Shown: piece by piece, positions 32,742 to 44,360 of the stretch
Numbering within the stretch: the stretch's first letter is position 1
Layout: each line of letters starts with the position of its first letter
NCBI GenBank assembly: GCA_963921425.1
Contig: OY992839.1
Coordinates: 12,193,409 to 12,257,408 of the forward strand
Direction of reading: 5' to 3'
DNA: 64,000 nt
Source of the DNA: Dryas octopetala
Lineage: Eukaryota > Streptophyta > Magnoliopsida > Rosales > Rosaceae
Program-made: the position numbers and the translations under genes
Notes under the pieces: model-generated
Database searches by the model: none
What the model saw: only the letters and a program-made list of their open reading frames with translations
Told to the model about the DNA's origin: nothing

Positions 32742-35700
32742 TCAATGTACGCACCACTTACTACCATAATAATGTTCATAGTCAATTTTTTGGAATGGTA
32801 AGTTTCTTGTTCGTAAACAATTTTCAGTTGCCATATTGGAATTGGAATAAAAGTTAATTAGTTCAATTTTAGGAACTAAGTGTCTTACCACGTTTGTAAT
32901 TGGACCATGTTCGTGAGAACCAAAAATGTCCTTCATATATCTCATTGTATAGTAGCCACATTCTAAACTTCTGGATTGTTTAGGACACTACATAACAAAA
33001 GAACAATGGGTTAATACCATATCTAATTATACTCTGCAATTAAAAATGCTAAAAATAATTGCTTACCTTGACCTTTCTCCAAGTTAGGCCATTTCGAACC
33101 TTCTTCCCCAAATGAGCAGCCCATATCTTATAAGCACTTCAATAGAAGTGAAACACATATTAGTCGAAATTGTTAGATTGACAAATACTACTTATATATG
33201 TAAAAAAAGAAAACAATATATTTACATTAGTATAAGATTCTTCAAGTCTTGACAGGGATTGTGTTCAGTTGGATCCAAGAAGTAGACAACGTTATTATGT
33301 GGATCCACGACCACTAACATCCAGTGCCCCCTACATATAGAAGTAAATAATGCTTAATATATTACAATACTAAAGCCTAAACATGTAATCCAATCAAACA
33401 AATAACTCACAAAGCATTATATGGGAAAAGCATAAACTGGCCAGGTCTAACAACTTCCATTCTCTCTGCAAGTGCACGAGCTCTCTTGCTTTTAAGCCCA
33501 CTTCCTTCAGAGAGAGCAAAAGGATCGGTAAATGTATACATTTGAACTAGATTTGACTTGTCCAACTCATCTTGTAGTATCCTATTTCAAATGAAATAAT
33601 TATTATTTCTTATTGGAAAAAGAAATAACTATTATTTTACTACACTAAAATAATGGTTATTGATTACTTAGAGATAAATATTTGCATACCTCATGTAAGC
33701 TTGTATTGTTGTCACTGTTATTTCTTTCATTTTACAAAATTGTATTACATCGTCCCTTGCTAGATAGATGTAAGACAACTCCATGGCAACTACACCAGAC
33801 TCCAATGGAATTTGTATGGTCCCATCTGCGCCCATAAGGGTCTCTGCATACCTAAGGAGAGACTTTACTGATGTGGGCGGTTTGTATGCTTGTTCAGAAA
33901 GTTGCTTACTTGAAACCTTGTGAGGTTTTATTAAAGAACCCTAATATTGAAAGCAAACGAAAATCAACTAGTGTTAATCATTTCAAGAACATAAAATAAC
34001 AGAAAAACATACTTCAACAGCCATCAAGATATTTGAAAAGAAAAAAGTAGAGGAAAAATTAAACAAAAAAAAAGCACATCCATCGAGAAAATTGTTTAGA
34101 CCAAGCCACATAAGATCCAATGGATTGGCCAACAAGACCTAGTTAGCAATGAACTAGAATTGGCAACAACAGGCACACATACATTTTTGGTTGCCAACAA
34201 AACTCAATGCTCTACTGTCTACCGCATTGGGATTTCTCTGAAACATCACGCCATGGGCACATTATCAATGGTGCCCAAGACCAACATGCATTATCTTTCA
34301 TGCAAAAGTAAATGGTCAAAATACTCAAAATTGAACAGAAAAGACAATGGCCAAAAAAAAAGAAAAACAGAAAAAAAAAAAAAAAAAAACAAGAAAAACC
34401 TTATCCACATGCCTTCAATAAATAAAATTGTATCACACTAAACAATATGGATACCTTCTGCGAAGATCCACCTGGCCTATCCTTTTCCATGTAATCCCTT
34501 GAGTCTGGGTTGCAGTTGACCTTCTCAGAATGAGAGATACCTTGACCAGTTTGTCTAAGATCTTTCATACTCCTCACTTCTGCTACTAGTTTCTCCACAG
34601 TCTCGTTCAAAGAATCTACTTTCTCCTTCATTAACTTCATCTCGTCTGTCGAGGAACGATGTTTAGCCAGTCCAAAGTAAGAGGTTGGTGTGACAAAATG
34701 TCCTACACCCCTAACTCGACCTGGATGTTCAGGAGTCTCCAAAGCCAAGGAAAGAACATCTTGGCTTCCAACGATGGATAGCTCCCCTTCCTCAACTTGC
34801 TTCATTAACTCATCCTGCAAAAGTTGTAAAACACAATCATTTTTTTTTAAGAAACAACAAATTTTATTTAAGAGACAAGAAAATACAAAGCAGGATAGAC
34901 AAGAAGTCCATAAGGAATGCATCAAATAGAAACCAAACAAACCCCCCCAAAACCAAGACAAAACTAAACTCAACAGCAACTTAGTTCAAAATACCAGACC
35001 AATCCAGATAAATCAAGCTAAAAGGAACATCCTTAACACATTTAGACAGAAAGGCCCAAAGGGAAGCAAGGAATTTAACTCTATCCCACAGTGAACTCAG
35101 CTCTTCCTCCCTACTATTAAAGATTCTTCTATTCTTTTCACACCACACCACTCAAAAAGAGGCCAAGACAGCACAAACACCACAGGGATAGAGCCTTCTT
35201 CTTAACTCCCATTCCCAAAAAAAAAATCCATCCAGAATAGAGGAGCAGCTTGTCAGAACTACCCAAACCAATGCAAGAAGAGATGGTCAGAAGAATCACC
35301 CACAGTATTTAAGAGTCAAGCCAATGAGAAGAAAGTGAAGTGTAGGGCCAACTCTTTTGAAGCATATCACAGGTATTGGTTTCTCCATGAACCACCAACA
35401 AGCTAGTAATTGAACTTTGGTAGGCACCCCCAACTTCCAAATGAACTTCAAAGAACCGAAGAGAAGAAGCTTCGGGTCATCTAGCAAGAAAATAAAGAAG
35501 GATTTCAAAGAGAAAGACCCAGATCGCTGCCCAACCCAAACTCTTCTATCAGGAAGTGAAGGATGGAAAGTCAGGTTAAGTCAAAAAATTCAACAAATTC
35601 CCTATCACTTAAATTTCTCCTCCTCCTAGCAACCTTAACAGGTAATCTAAACACACTAAAGCGAAACCACTTACTATTTTTTCAGCCCGTTCTCTAATGG

Positions 35701-38592
35701 CATCATTGGCATATTCTCCTTTTTTATTCACTCGTCCCGCTTTCCATAGGACAGAGCGATCAATTCCTTCGCCAGTTCCAGAAGAATGTTGCTATTAACA
35801 TAAATACAATAAAGTTAGACAATAAAAAATAACAAGTTATTAGTAAAATACAATGACATCTCACCAACACTTACTAGTTCCACCTCCAATCCAGCATAGC
35901 CCTTTCTAGAGAGACAGTGGTTATATATATTCTTTGCCCGCCTCTCTTTTTGGAGTTGACTAAGTCTCTATATAATTGAGACAATGAAAATAAGCAAAAC
36001 ACCACATAAACTATAATTTTAATACTTTGTAATAAAATAATCAAACATGTGGTTCATACCATCCATTTTCCGGTCATCCGAGCACTCACAAAAATTTCCC
36101 AATGTGTTTGCTTAATGAAATCATACATGGAAGGGGGATGCTTAAGGAACTCCGGTTGATGTTTGAATGGAAGTATAAATTTGGTGGTGAGAGCATTCTT
36201 GAATGTTCTCCACCTTTTTGCAATTGAAGACAGAACACGAGTCTTATACACACCCTCTACCTCGTATAACATCTACAAAATCCACACAACAAATTCAACA
36301 AAGGAAATTTAAAATTAATTTCTTAGACTCACTCATGTACACAAAGCATACATACCTGTATTTTAGACCATATCTTGTCTTTTAGTTTTAATGGCACTTT
36401 CTTCCAGGTAGCATACGAAATTGGAACCATCTTACGTCCCAATACTCCAAGGTAGCTAGAAAATTGTGTTGCCACCTTGCCAAATGGTTGTCCTTTACTG
36501 TTAAACTCAACAACCAGTTTTGCTCCCTTTCTCTTATTTGACACAAGCTGACGCAGGTGAGTTGGACCTCTACCTTTCCTTTTTTTGGTACTTGGGTCAA
36601 CTTCTGATGGACCTACCTCATCTTCTTCTGGTTCTGAATTACATCTTTCAGATTGTACATTCGTACTTGTTGAGAACCCCTGACACAGGTTAGTTGGACT
36701 TCTGCCTTTCCTTTTTCTGGTACTTGGGTCCACTTCTGATGGACCTACCTCATCTTCTTCTGGTCCTGTCTCCTCTTCATCTGGTTCTGTCTCAACTTCT
36801 GATGAGTCTACCTCATCTTCTTCTGGTTCTGCCTCAACTGATGGACCTACCACATCTTCTTCCGGTCCTGTCTCGTCTTCATTTGGTTCTGCCTCAACTT
36901 CTTCTGGTTCCGCCTCAACTTCTTCTGGTTCTGCCTCATCTTCTTCTGGTTCTGCCTCAACTTCTTCTGGTTCCGCCTCGACTTCTTCTGGTTCCACCTC
37001 ATCTTCTTCTGGTTCTGCCTCATCTTCTTCTGGTTTTGAAGTACAGCTTTCAGATTGTACGTTCGTACTTGTTGAGGATCCTCTAGGAAGTTCTTCTCCA
37101 TGCCAAATCCAAGTGCGATAACTTTGATCAACACCATTGAAATACAGATGCTCTCTTATATCCCTAACATTATGAAGTTTTAAATTCCCACATTTTCGGC
37201 ATGGGCAGCGTATGTAATTAGGATTACTCGCATGCAATAATCCAAACTTCAGAAAATCTTCAACTCCCTCATCGTATTCTTTTGATCTTCTATCGGCAAA
37301 CATCCAAGATTTATCCATTCTGAAACAATCCAACAATCCCAACTAATCACACACTACAACACGTACACTGAAAGATCTATTGGTTATGCAAAAACAAAAA
37401 GTTTGCATACCCAAAATGAAGACAATAATTGAGAAGAAACCAAATAATGAAGATCTCAAATTAGAAGAACATGGATCGCTAGGATTAGAGATGCAGTGTA
37501 CGATGTATACCAAAAACGTGAACAGGATTGTTGTATGTTGACTGCAGAATAATTAATCAAACAGATCGAACCTAAACAAGGATTGGGACCAAATGCTTAT
37601 TATGCATATATAAAATGGTGAAAGAGACAAGATTACCTTTTTCTGGTACTTGGGTCCACGTCTGATGGACCTACCTCGTGTTCTTTTGATTTTGAACTAC
37701 ATCTTTCAAATTGTACATTCCTACTTTTTGAGGACCCTGTAGAAAGTTCTCCATGCCAAATCCAAGTGTGATAACTTTGATCAACACCATTGAAATACAG
37801 ATGCTCTCTTATCTCCCTAACAGTATGATGTTTTAAATTCCCACATTTCCGGCAAGGACAGCGTATGAAATTAGGATAACTTGCATGCAATAATCCAAAC
37901 TTCAGAAAATCTTCAACTCCCTCATCGTATTCTTTTGATCTTCTATCCGCAAACATCCAAGATTTATCCATTCTGGATCAATCCAATAAAGCCCACTAGT
38001 CACAAAAAATATGACACATACACATATGGTCTATTGTTCATAAAACCAAAAAGTTTGCATTACCAAATAATGCAGATATCAAACTAGACAAACATCGATC
38101 ACTAGGATTAGACATGCACTATACAATGCATACTAAAACATGATCAGGATTGTTTTAAGATGACTACTTAATAGAAAGTCGAACAGATGGAACCTAAAAA
38201 AAGGATTGAAACCAAAATGCTTATTATATAAGAATGGTGAAGAAACAAGCTTACCTTTTTCTGGTACTTGGGCCCACTTCTGATGGACCCACCTCATCTT
38301 CTTCTGATTCTGAATTACATCTTTGAAACTGTACATTTCTTCTAGTTGAGGGCTCTCTAGGAAGTTCTTCTCCATGCCAAATCCAAGTGTGATAACTTTG
38401 ATCAACGCCATTGAAATACAGATGCTCTCTTATCTCCCTAGCGGTATGATTTTTCAAATTCCTACATTTTTGGCATGGACAGCGTATGGAATTAGGATTG
38501 CTCACATGGAGTAATCCAAACTTCAGAAAACTTTCAACTCCATCATTGTATTCTTTAGATATTCTATCCGCAAACATCCACGATTTATCCAT
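32742..38592 (-). CDS. Transposon-derived protein: repeated transposase-associated domain, En/Spm segment, Ulp1-like C48 protease
   Basis: Exons (minus), all GT-AG and in frame: 38593-38255, 37972-37637, 37319-36356, 36272-36060, 35967-35875, 35791-35675, 34814-34455, 33940-33690, 33581-33411, 33330-33226, 33136-33067, 32987-32889; these give 1039 codons. The first three each start MDKSWMFADR and carry the transposase-associated domain (CPCRKCGN...HLYFNGVDQSY). The third adds an acidic EPEEDE repeat and KRKGR basic patches. Exons 4-7 match the plant En/Spm-type transposase region (HWEIFVSARMTGKW, GRVNKKGEYANDAI, VGHFVTPTSYFG). The last five form a Ulp1/C48 cysteine protease with His (GHWMLVV), Asp (YFLDP), Gln (PKQ) and Cys (LECGYY). 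The C-terminus is uncertain: read-through of the last donor runs to 32742, while splicing would end soon after. No CACTA ends were found, so host use cannot be excluded. No stop or frameshift was met. Confidence 0.72.
34845..35640 (-). mobile_element. 5'-truncated LINE in an intron
   Basis: Lies in the intron between the exons ending at 35675 and starting at 34814. The minus strand reads FIWKLGVPTKVQLLACWW, the reverse-transcriptase zinc-binding (zf-RVT) region of plant L1-type LINEs, with several stops, and ends in a tail TTGTTGTTTCTT followed by a short A-run (plus-strand Ts at 34840-34849). It is in the same orientation as the host gene and does not disturb the splice sites. The target duplication was not found. 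Confidence 0.65.
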
Positions 38593-38593
38593 T
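36690..38593 (-). repeat. Tandem triplication of the N-terminal exon
   Basis: Three copies of the exon start lie at 38593, 37972 and 37319 (spacing 621 and 653). Each is preceded by a pyrimidine-rich TTGGATTG(T/A)TYCAG acceptor and begins with A-ATG-GAT; the first two end in AGTACCAGAAAAAG|GTAA donors. The intron DNA upstream of each copy also matches (AAAAAGTTTGCAT, GGATCGCTAGG/GATCACTAGG). The third copy runs past the donor site, where it reads AGAAAAAGGAAAGG with no GT, into the acidic repeats. Confidence 0.88.
36740..37035 (-). repeat. 21-bp minisatellite coding for EPEEDE-type heptads
   Basis: About a dozen imperfect 21-base units such as TCTTCTTCTGGTTCTGCCTC encode seven-residue repeats (AEPEEVE, AEPEEDE). 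The reading frame stays open throughout, giving a strongly acidic linker between the transposase-associated domain and the transposase segment. Confidence 0.8.
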
Positions 38594-38689
38594 CTGAATC
38601 AATCCAATAATCCCCACAAATCAAACAAACTATGGTGCATTCACTTACAGATCTATAAGTCATACAATCAAAAAGTTCGCATAACCAAA

Positions 38690-38860
38690 TCATGGGGATA
38701 TCAAATTCATGATTTTATATGGTCTACTTGTGCGGTTTACAAATAATGGAGATATCAAATTCATTAAATAGTCTATTTTAGTGGTTTACAAATAATAGAT
38801 ATATCAGCAGTATATCACAGTCAAGATCTTAAATAGTCTACTTGAGTGGTTTACAACATG
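38690..38860. repeat. Short tandem repeat upstream of the first coding exon
   Basis: Three imperfect units of about 55-65 bp share ATATCAAATTCAT or AGTCTACTT(G/T) followed by GTGGTTTACAA (near 38730, 38785 and 38845). They lie in the presumed first intron of the transposon-derived gene. Confidence 0.55.
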
Positions 38861-39213
38861 TTCCAGCGAGACTATTATGAATATGAAGGGAAATTTCTTG
38901 ACTTTGATTTGTATTATCATACCTATTCCAGCTATAGACTAGTGCATATGCCTATGCCTATGCAATGTGATCTTGTTATGGACAGAAGAGGGAAAGATCT
39001 GTTTTTTAGTTCACAACAATTTGCAACAGAAAATAGGAGAGAGCAATGCAATAAATGACTACTCTGCAGAGTGAATTCATATCTTCGCTTCAATTTAAAA
39101 CTTTACACACACCAACTTCTTATTTATGGTGAGCATTGCCCCCCTCTTTTGGCTAGTAACACATTAACTGTATATTTGCATTTTTTCCACTAATTGAAGG
39201 TGTCAAACTGTCA

Positions 39214-39410
39214 TATATAGGGAAGGAACATGGTTTCTGACAGGATGGCTAGCTTGGGCCTTTCTCTTGAGTTGGGATTTGCTAGTTTTAGTTGTCCTCT
39301 GTCTAGTGTTGGGCCTTTTATCATGGAGGACCATATTGGGGCCTGGAGACAGCGAGGCATAGTGTAGCTTTTTTTGGTTTGAGCCATTGTAGCCCCAACT
39401 CTCACCAAAA
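39214..39410 (+). mobile_element. Short retroposon with 17-bp target duplication
   Basis: A 197-bp insert is flanked by identical 17-mers, AAGGTGTCAAACTGTCA, at 39197-39213 and 39411-39427. It ends in a short A-run (CTCACCAAAA). The duplication length and A-tail fit LINE-driven insertion. No RNA polymerase III A or B box is clear, so it is more likely a 5'-truncated LINE or retrocopy than a SINE; its origin is not recognised. Confidence 0.7.
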
Positions 39411-40653
39411 AAGGTGTCAAACTGTCAAACTATGCTATACATAGGATCAAATGAATCAAAAATATGACCTAAACCATGGTAGCAATACCATAATGTATGA
39501 CTGCTAATTCCACATCTGTCTTCACTACAGCATCAATATAAATCATCTAAAGATATACATGCATATGTTTACTCATTACTTGTATTTGAGCTCGCGTACA
39601 AGGCCCATCTTCTAATCAGCTCAATACACGGCAAGTTATTTGGTATGAAAAAGTGCGCATAATTTATTCAAGTATAGTCAAACGTTTCTAATAATTCTTT
39701 GTTTACAGCTCAACAACCATTTCAAATCAAATACCTACTCATTTTCCATGTAGTTTAGCTAACAAACAGGGAAAATACAAATCTCAGAGACATTAACATC
39801 TTTTCTAGGTTTCAATGAAAATAATCAGATCTACAGCTCAAAGTCGGACATTTTCTAAACAGGTAGTAAAGAATTAACAATAAGATGTTTCTCAAATTTA
39901 TAACAAATCAAGCTTTCAACCAAAACATGTGAAACTTTGAGGACAAATGGTACATTTTATAGAAAATTTCACACACTATTTTAGATACAAATTTGCTCAA
40001 TTAATAATCAGAGTATGAAAAACTAATAAATGAAATATGCAGAAATTCAAATTGGTCAAGAGAATTGTAGGAATGTACTGTAGTAAACATAAAAGTTCAA
40101 TGTTACAAAACTTAGGCGAATAGGACACGATCTGCTGGGTCTGGAAAGACTTAAGTCAAATATTCAATAGGTTTTCCACAGCTTAGACCATCTTTGAATA
40201 GTTCAGTAAAAATGAAATACACAACCAATGAGTCCTAAAGTTTGCACTATTAAATTTGACAAGCCTTGATTCCTCAAAAGTGCAGGTCATTTGGATAGGG
40301 TTAAGATAATTTCAGTAAGGAAATTATGTCAATTGGCAGCAAGAGCAGAATCCAATTCTCACTTAATGATATGAAGCCATAATTCTTAACATTTTAATGA
40401 AAAATCAGTTTCTACATAGCCCTTGAGGCATCTAATTCAGACCCCATTAAAAGGGTTTCTAAAGAATCAAAGCAGAACCCATTATAGCCTTAGGTCACCC
40501 AATGTCACTCAACCCTTCTGTAAAAATTTCATTTCTATGAATTTTTATGCAACAATTTTGGGAATGAGAACAGAAATTTAAAAACAATAGTTAACGCTGC
40601 TTTACTTCACAGTATGAAACACTAAAATCTCAAAATGCTCAAAGCTTCCGTAC

Positions 40654-40768
40654 CTAAATCCTCGAACCGACGCCTCCTTGAGGATTCAGCAAACGATATA
40701 AGGAAGACGACGTAACGAATGGACGAGCAAACGGTACGAGTTCATCAGCCTAAAAGAACCACTATGCA

Positions 40769-40803
<35 letters not shown>

Positions 40804-40880
40804 AAGCGGGTTCGAGGATGAGAGTGAAGAGCTGAGTAGAGCAGAGAAATGTTTAGGGCGTATGGACTATGGAGACTCAA
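40654..40880 (-). promoter_or_regulatory. Likely 5' untranslated exon and promoter edge of the transposon-derived gene
   Basis: On the minus strand this stretch looks like a plant 5' leader: pyrimidine-rich, with a (CT)n run at 40770-40802 and ending GAGGATTTAG|GTACGG, a good donor. Joined to the acceptor at 38593 it would place the leader directly before MDKSW. An A/T-rich TTTTAAAA lies just upstream near 40890-40900. This is inference; no transcript is available. Confidence 0.4.
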
Positions 40881-41017
40881 AAGCGTCTTCTTTTTTAAAA
40901 TCTTTTATTTTATCTGATCCGTCTTCTTTAAATGTAAGCAATGACCTCTTGGTATTGTTTAAGCTTAACCGTCTTATATTGTCAGCGAAAAAGAAAGAGA
41001 CGAAGTGATTTTTCATA

Positions 41018-41971
41018 TGTTTTTTTATAAATCACCACACGTGTTGTACCCCAATTTACAAGTTACTACCTAAATTAAAAATTGAATCAATATGTTACTT
41101 AAATTAAAAAAAAAAAAATTTGCCTACCACCTTTGTCCAAGTCCGTCAATTTTAGATTAGTTTTTTATTATTAAATATATAAATAATTAATAATTAAACA
41201 AAAAATGAAAAAAAAAAAAAAAAAAAGGCTAGGAGCTCAGCAACCCAGCCACTCCCCACTCCCTACCCACCAACGCCACCCCGACCCACCCCACCGAATT
41301 CAAGCCGTCCATTTCAATCTCACTTGAGAAGAATGTTGACGATGAGGAGAGAAAGGGAAGGAGAGACCACGCACTTGCTGGAGATCAACCTCACCTTCGC
41401 TCAAGGCCTCAAGTCGTCACATGCTACCTTGCGCCGCATGCGCACCTATGCCGCCGCCTGGGTCGACTCCGACAACAAGCTCCGAACCCAAATCGACAAG
41501 ATCGACAGTGAGAACCCCATTTGGAATGATCGCTTCTTCTTCAAGGTGGGGGGACTATAAGGGAACCAGAGAGAGAAAGAGAAAAAGAGAGATAGGGCAC
41601 ATGGGAGAGAAGGGTCGCCGCCGGGGGAGGGGGAAGTCGCCGGCGGAGGGAGGTGGGGTGGGTCGGGGCTGGAGGGAGGGAGTTGCTATATTTTTTTTTT
41701 TTTGAAAAAATTTTATGGAAAGAATATTTTAGGGTATGAATAGTATCACTCTTAAACATATCTCATGGGATTCAAAAAGACCAAAATATCCCTTAAAATT
41801 TACTTGAAAAGACCAATATACCCTTATTTTTAACATATATATTGACGGAATTGGACGGAGGCGTAACATTGCAAATTTTTTTAATTCAGGTGGCAAATTG
41901 ATTCAATTTTTAATTTAAGTGGTGACTTGCAAATCGGGATATAATTCAGGTGAGTGATTTGTAAAAAAGCA
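41018..41971 (+). mobile_element. Pack-MULE: Mutator-like foldback with a captured gene fragment
   Basis: The 954-bp element has long inverted ends (left TGTTTTTTTATAAATCACC; right, reversed, TGCTTTTTTACAAATCACT; then AAATTAAAAATTGAATCAAT on both sides). A perfect 9-bp duplication TTTTTCATA lies at 41009-41017 and 41972-41980. Nine bases and long terminal inverted repeats define Mutator-like elements. Inside is GC-rich coding DNA for part of a C2 domain and no transposase, so it is a Pack-type element. Confidence 0.85.
41336..41548 (+). pseudogene. Captured C2-domain gene fragment
   Basis: The plus strand reads LLEINLTFAQGLKS, LRRMRTYAAAWVDS and ENPIWNDRFFFKV, the first half of a C2 calcium/lipid-binding domain as in plant SRC2-like proteins. 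It ends at KV, followed by GGTGGGG, which may be the source gene's exon border. It has an ATG and no stop within the fragment, but lacks the second half of the domain. It is much more GC-rich than its surroundings. Expression is unknown. Confidence 0.75.
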
Positions 41972-42281
41972 TTTTTCATATATACTAATAATATAGGTGG
42001 ACGACGAATTTATACTTATAGGGTAGAGTAAACATGGCTCTGATACGATTATAAAGAATAATTTCTCCACAAGGTTGTCAAGTTTTCTAACTAACTATTA
42101 GTTTAATAGTATTTATATTCCTAATATTTGAAGAGGTTCGAAATTAGATTCACCCTCCCCAAATAAAATAAAAAATATTAATCTGCTTATGATTGTAACC
42201 AACTTAGGAGAAAATAAGAAGTATTCTCATGTAACAAACTATTATATGCAAAAGTAATTAAATATATTGTCCAATTTAATT

Positions 42282-42848
42282 AAGAGGTAATTGGGCAAAA
42301 ACCCAAAACAATCGTTAATTTTGGATTAAACCCACCGTTTTTGGGTTATCAAATTAGGTCTTATTTTATCTTGACACATTGGATTTCTATTTTTGCTGTA
42401 TTTATTTATTTATTTTGAATGCTCATTTTGTCCTTTAGTTGACAAATTGCTAGTTTTAATGCGGCATGTGTCAATTAATTCCTTATATTAAACAATCTTT
42501 AATTATGATTTTCCTAATAATTACATTCTATTTTAAGTTGGTTTCGTATAACATGTAATTGGTAATTAATTTATTAGAGAGCTTTGGATATAAGCTCATT
42601 TGGCAATACAATATTGGATTTAACCCAACGATTTTTGTCTTTGGATTTTAACCCATTTTTTATTTTTGTATGTCCATTTTGCCCCTTGCTATAAATAATG
42701 GAAATAAATTAGAAATCCCTAAATTTAGGCATTTATTACTCATAATTTTGAATTTCAATGTTTTTATTAATTTCCAAAAATTTGTGACACTTGCATCTAA
42801 TTAAAAAAAAATCAACGATCGTATTTGGGTTTTTGTCCAATTACCTCA
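42282..42848. mobile_element. Foldback element with GAGGTAATTGG ends
   Basis: The left end GAGGTAATTGGGCAAAAACC is matched by GGTTTTTGTCCAATTACCTC at the right. The inner blocks ATCGTTAATTTT...TTGGATTAAACCCA against its partner near 42620-42650 also pair. A further lone terminus of the same kind (GAGGTAATTGAACAAAAACC) lies at 42932. No clear target duplication. Confidence 0.6.
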
Positions 42849-42969
42849 TTATCTCTGGTGCCAACGCCTACATGATGGTTTGCTCTCAATGATAAATATT
42901 AGGTAATCAATATTCATAATAATAAATTGAGGTAATTGAACAAAAACCCAAATACGATAACTTTTACAA

Positions 42970-44350
42970 AATGAATTTATTTTTCTAAAATCCAAGAATA
43001 CGTACTCCTATACCATTAGTTTAATTCAAAATAAAGATACTTATATGTTAACAAAGTGTAATACATTTTTATTACATTTAATAGCTAATCAAACATATTT
43101 TAAATCAAATAGATTAATTAGGCCCAAAAATCAAAGAGTTGGATCCTCTCCTTAGCTCCCTAATCTTCTAATCTAACTAATCTTTTAATTATAAAATGAC
43201 AAGTGTTTTATAACAAATCCTATGGCTGAAATAATTTTAAGTGTTTTATTTTTTCATTTGAATCTTTCTAATTTGTAAACGTCTTTGTTAAAATAATACC
43301 CTTTCCCATTTTATTCAACAAAAATGTGAAGGAAAAATAATTTGCCCCCTTGAAATCTCTTCCCCACTCTTCTCCATCTTTGTCCATGCAATGACAGAGA
43401 TCTACAGCCATGGCGATTGCTTGTTGAACTTTATTATATTTATTCTTCAAATTTTCCTGTTAGTTTTCTCCAGCCCCTCGATATTGCCAAAATTAATGAT
43501 ATCGCAAGCTTTATGGGTTGTGGACGATTTTGCAATTTAGGTATTCTTCATATACGTGACAAACAATAATGATATTGCAAAACTTACAGAGAGAGAGCTT
43601 TGCAAATATATATGAGAAATAGGAAAAGAGAGCTTACTAGGAAAAGAAAAAGTATGGCAGCCAATAGTTGAAACTATGGCCAGCCAAGCCAAATTGTAAA
43701 ATTCACGTTTCTTAATTTAGAAAAAAAAAAGTTATAATCCTTCTAAATTATTATAGACTATAGGATCTTATAATGGATATTTGTCATTTTATAATTGAAA
43801 GATTAGTTAGATTTGGAGATTAAAGAGGTTATGAGAGGATCCGGATCCAAAAAGTAGTTTAGATTATATTGATTATCTTTTTTTGGTCAAGAGATTATAT
43901 TGATTATCACTGTCCCATATATGCGCTAAAGCTAATAAAAAAAAATCTTGTACAATTAATCTTCAATCTTTTTGGCTTCCGGATTTGCTCGAACCACTTT
44001 GTCTTCAACCTTGTTGTTTCATTCAAAATTTGATCAAACTCAACTTCATCATTAACCTCACAACACTTTTTGTCCAATTATTCTCACAAAATTTTTTGTC
44101 ACAACTGTCATCAACTTCTATAACCTAATAATTTACTAAACTATCAAAGTAATAGGAACCATAGATATATAAAAACATCTCAATTTTCACTAATTCATAA
44201 TCAAAGGCTAACTATTACATTTCATATTTTGGTTTTATATATATACAAAACAAAAACCTAGCTTATTCCACTAGTTAAAGAAAATCAAACCTAATTAGCT
44301 AAGAGAACTACTATTTACAATGAAAGTCTTTGCTTTCAAGAAAAGACTCC
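42970..44350. other. AT-rich spacer
   Basis: No gene or RNA is visible. Two stretches, at about 43165-43215 and 43735-43830, are reverse complements of each other (TAATCTTTTAATTATAAAATGAC against GTCATTTTATAATTGAAAG), suggesting another old foldback. Confidence 0.4.
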
Positions 44351-44360
44351 CAAAAACTTA

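Noticed and set aside
35417..35629. Plus-strand 70-codon frame
   Set aside because: It is the antisense of the LINE fragment in the intron.
40686..40880. Minus-strand frame with an SLSLSLSL run
   Set aside because: Produced by the (CT)n run in the presumed untranslated leader.
32000..41000. CACTA termini around the transposase-like gene
   Set aside because: CACTA occurrences (for example near 32987) lack inverted partners and 3-bp duplications.
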